Shown: positions 61,502-64,000 of the stretch, in pieces
Position numbering within the stretch: position 1 is the first letter of the stretch
Layout: the number at the start of each line of letters is the position of its first letter
Source of the DNA: Adiantum capillus-veneris
Taxonomy: Eukaryota; Streptophyta; Polypodiopsida; Polypodiales; Pteridaceae
DNA: 64,000 nt
Assembly: GCA_014529385.2 (NCBI GenBank)
Contig: CM043947.1
Span: 104,931,811-104,995,810, forward strand
Direction: 5' to 3'
The notes under the pieces: generated by a model
What the model was told of the DNA's origin: nothing
What the model saw: the letters and a program-made list of their open reading frames with translations, nothing else
The model's database searches: none
Made by a program: the position numbers and the translations under genes

Positions 61502-62841
61502 CACTAGGTTGGTAACCTAACAGGACATAAAAGTGTCCGTTTAGGGTTTTGAAAAAAACCTCCAAAACCATAGTAGATCCACTCATTTTGTAAAATACTT
61601 TCATGAGGTTATAGTTCAAGGCCTACTAAACATGGAAAAAATAAAAAACTTGTAAAATTTTTGATCTTTTGGTCACACCAAGCCCTTAAAGTTGATGGAC
61701 CAGTGAATTTTCATAAAAACAGTCATTTCTTACGTTTTGTTGCATAAAAATAAGATTAGGGATTTTTGTAGGACTTGTGCTCCATTCCCTAGTTAACTTT
61801 AATGGGTTGGTGATCAGAACATATGATTGCTTCTCACTCACTATTTTTTGTTTTGCCAAAATAAATAGGTACAAAAAAGTTGAATTTTTACCATTCTGCA
61901 AACCTATCATCAAAGTTTCTATAGCCATGCTCAATACAAATAATATATGCATGTTCTCTTAGTTCCCTATTGTCCTCTATGTTCATAAGGAGCCATGGAG
62001 CATGTCAAAAGAATAATACATCCCTTACCAAGGGGAATCTTGGGGACAAAGATGAAGTGTTAAATACAGCAAACCTAAAAAAATTGGGTTCAACATTATG
62101 AGTTGTAGAATCCCATAGAAACTATTCAATATCTAGCCAAATTTGATCCTTGTGACTATATATGGTTATTACCTACAAAATGCATGTAGTTGTCACAAGA
62201 AACTAACAATATTGAAAAAGCTATACTTGATATACTAGAATGTTTTGTTTTCTTCTATAATTGAAAAAACCAACCATCGTTGTGTACTATGCAAAATAGG
62301 GTGTTAGGTGCCCCAAAACTCAAGGAATGTTAGCTTTATGTTACAATATGCGACATAGAAAATAAAAAAATGCATTTGGATATCATGAAATCCACTAAAA
62401 AAATCATGGAAGAGCTAAAATTGGCTATAAAACAAGATTTGACAATTTTTGTAATTTGGTCATAACTTACAACTTTAATATTTATTTCTCCCTAGAAGCA
62501 TCAGGACATGTTGAGGACTACTAAAGATAGTTCTCTAGCATTATAGACCTCACAAACATGAATTCTACAGTGGAATAGTTGCAAAAAGTTGAAAAAAGCC
62601 AAAAACAGGACCCGTTTTTTCACACAGTTTAGGTTGTGAAATGTTGTGCAAGGACAATGTTAAAGATGGAATTGATGTTCCAAAAAAATGTCGAGTTTTT
62701 TTCAGTTCATGAGACAACTTTCTAGATAGATAGCACCTCAAAATCCATTTTGAAACTCTTGACATAATTCAAGGAAAATGGTCACTTAACAGGACATAAA
62801 AGTGTGCCAGGACATAAAAGTGTCCCATTACCAACCTAGTG
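61502..62841. mobile_element. 1,340-bp non-autonomous element, TTAA-flanked, copy 2
   Basis: Same 14-bp inverted ends (CACTAGGTTGGTAA), same length and same orientation as the copy at 4564-5903, with TTAA at 61498-61501 and 62842-62845. The GGACATAAAAGTGTCC palindromes are kept, one of the right-hand pair carrying a base change. Only scattered point differences and single-base indels separate the copies, which points to fairly recent shared ancestry. No coding capacity for a transposase was seen. Confidence 0.87.
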
Positions 62842-62845
62842 TTAA

Positions 62846-63238
62846 AGCAAGCTCAAAATCTAACCAGAATTGTAGAATGTTAGTCAGTTAAAATACACTA
62901 CACTCCTCTTTTGTTTCTAGCACTGATTATATAAGTATAATAAAATTGTGTGTGTGGTGTAAACCAGGGTCAGAGACAGAGATGCTCACACTTTTACTCG
63001 CTGCGAGAGAGAAAGAAAGGGAGAGAGAATTAAAATGAAATGTTATATTAAACGTCTTCAAAATGCTTAAGTTACCTATGAGACCAAATTGATACAATCC
63101 TTGTGGATCTAAACCAATAGCTATCAAGGGGAATTGTGCAAGAAAGTATTGCACTAGTCATGGAAGAGCTTTGTCAATGCTTTCCATGGGAAACTATCCG
63201 AAGAGACCTTAAAAATGTATATGACTCTATAGGTAGTT
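62846..63238. other. unassigned spacer
   Basis: No gene was seen. Near 63188 a GGAAACTATCC..GAGACCTTAAA segment resembles the ~187-bp repeat at 463-890. Confidence 0.4.
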
Positions 63239-63265
63239 GGGGGGGGGGGGGGGGGGGGGGGGGGG
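63239..63265. repeat. poly-G tract (27 G)
   Basis: An uninterrupted run of 27 G. It could form a G-quadruplex. It could equally be an assembly or polymerase-slippage artefact in length. Confidence 0.9.
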
Positions 63266-64000
63266 TGCCATAGTTGTGTGTGCATCAGATGTAGCAAACA
63301 AGGGGGGAAAGAGAGATAGAAATGAAATGAGATGTTATATTAAGAGTCTTCAAAAGGCCTACGGGACCAAACTCATACGATTCTTATTGATCAAATACAA
63401 TGTTTGGGTACAAAATATAATGACGTAAAGTGTGAAACTAAACCTAAAAGCCTAAAATCATCATCATCATCGCCACCAATGCCGGAGGAAGCTAGGCAAG
63501 GGGCGTTATCGGAGAAAGTATTCCATCAGTCCGGAAGAGCTCTCCCAAGGATCTATCCCAAGAGGTTTTCTTTTTCTTTATCTCTATGTAGGTAATCGTG
63601 ATGGGAGAGGGAGGGAGAGAAATGTGAGTTGTGCTAGCTAGAAGCCATCTGCAATCGCAAACGAGGTAGAGGTGTTGGATGTTGTGTAGGGTCCCGGGGG
63701 ATTCACTCATATTTAAGGAGGGATGTCACCTGCGTGCAACCATATGAAAAAAATCCTCTATCTACGGACCCCATAGCTGTAACCCAACCCCCTATCTACA
63801 AATTCTAAAGAACCCATATACCCCCCTTTCTATGGGGTTTGTATAGTTGACTTGACCCCCTCTGTAATATATATACGGGTTATAAAAATTATCGGTTTTT
63901 AAAATATTGATAGTTTCTTTTGTACATTGACACTAATTTTAAAATTTTGATAGTTGTCTTTGTACAATGACACTAATTTCAAACTTTTGTACAAACACTA
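63266..64000. other. unassigned sequence to window end
   Basis: No gene is supported. The last ~120 bp contain a direct repeat around TTGATAGTT..TTTGTACA.TGACACTAATTT. Confidence 0.4.

Overview
This is nuclear DNA from a land plant with a large, repeat-rich genome. The evidence is decayed CACTA and Ty3-type LTR elements of plant kind, a plant-type intron-containing gene, long GA/CT microsatellites and several kilobases of tandem satellite. The element families hint at a seed-free plant such as a fern, lycophyte or bryophyte. That is only an impression, and the species cannot be named from this sequence. No bacterial operons, rRNA, tRNA or CRISPR were recognised.

Layout. Positions 1-1800 hold microsatellites and short tandem duplications. 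Positions 1822-7010 hold a broken CACTA (En/Spm) transposon with a TNP2-type transposase and a second TNPA/Transposase_24-like gene, split by a 1,340-bp element with 14-bp inverted ends flanked by TTAA. A second copy of exactly the same length lies at 61502-62841. Positions 8.1-9.6 kb hold a palindromic minisatellite and a broken minus-strand gene of unknown family. Positions 9.8-11.5 kb hold a decayed minus-strand Ty3-type gag-protease piece.

Positions 11.5-35.0 kb are mostly one satellite family built on a ~50-bp subunit containing CCACCACTTGTCCAAGCT. It runs in reverse orientation at 11.9-13.4 kb and in forward orientation from 14.1 kb onward. At 23.1-30.6 kb it is homogenised into an 866-bp dimeric higher-order repeat of 441 + 425 bp. 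Inside this satellite sits the one apparently intact host-type gene, on the minus strand at 16414-19076. It has three coding exons and about 830 codons. It carries a ParB-like DGQH motif followed by a region that resembles a degenerate beta-class DNA methyltransferase.

Positions 35.05-42.4 kb are a minus-strand, 3'-truncated Ty3-type element of the dual-RNase H (Tat-like) kind, with a candidate primer-binding site and a ~2-kb 5' LTR. Positions 43.2-53.2 kb are a plus-strand relative, interrupted inside gag by a complete LTR element at 44039-50896. This insert has ~2.35-kb LTRs, an ACGT target duplication and only a gag-like reading frame. Positions 53.2-59.3 kb hold further gag-only LTR-element fragments on both strands. 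The rest, to 64000, is AT-rich sequence with a minisatellite and a poly-G tract.

Taken together, the window looks like pericentromeric or heterochromatic nested repeats. The retroelement and CACTA coding regions are all broken by stops, frameshifts or lost catalytic residues. The ParB-like gene is the exception.
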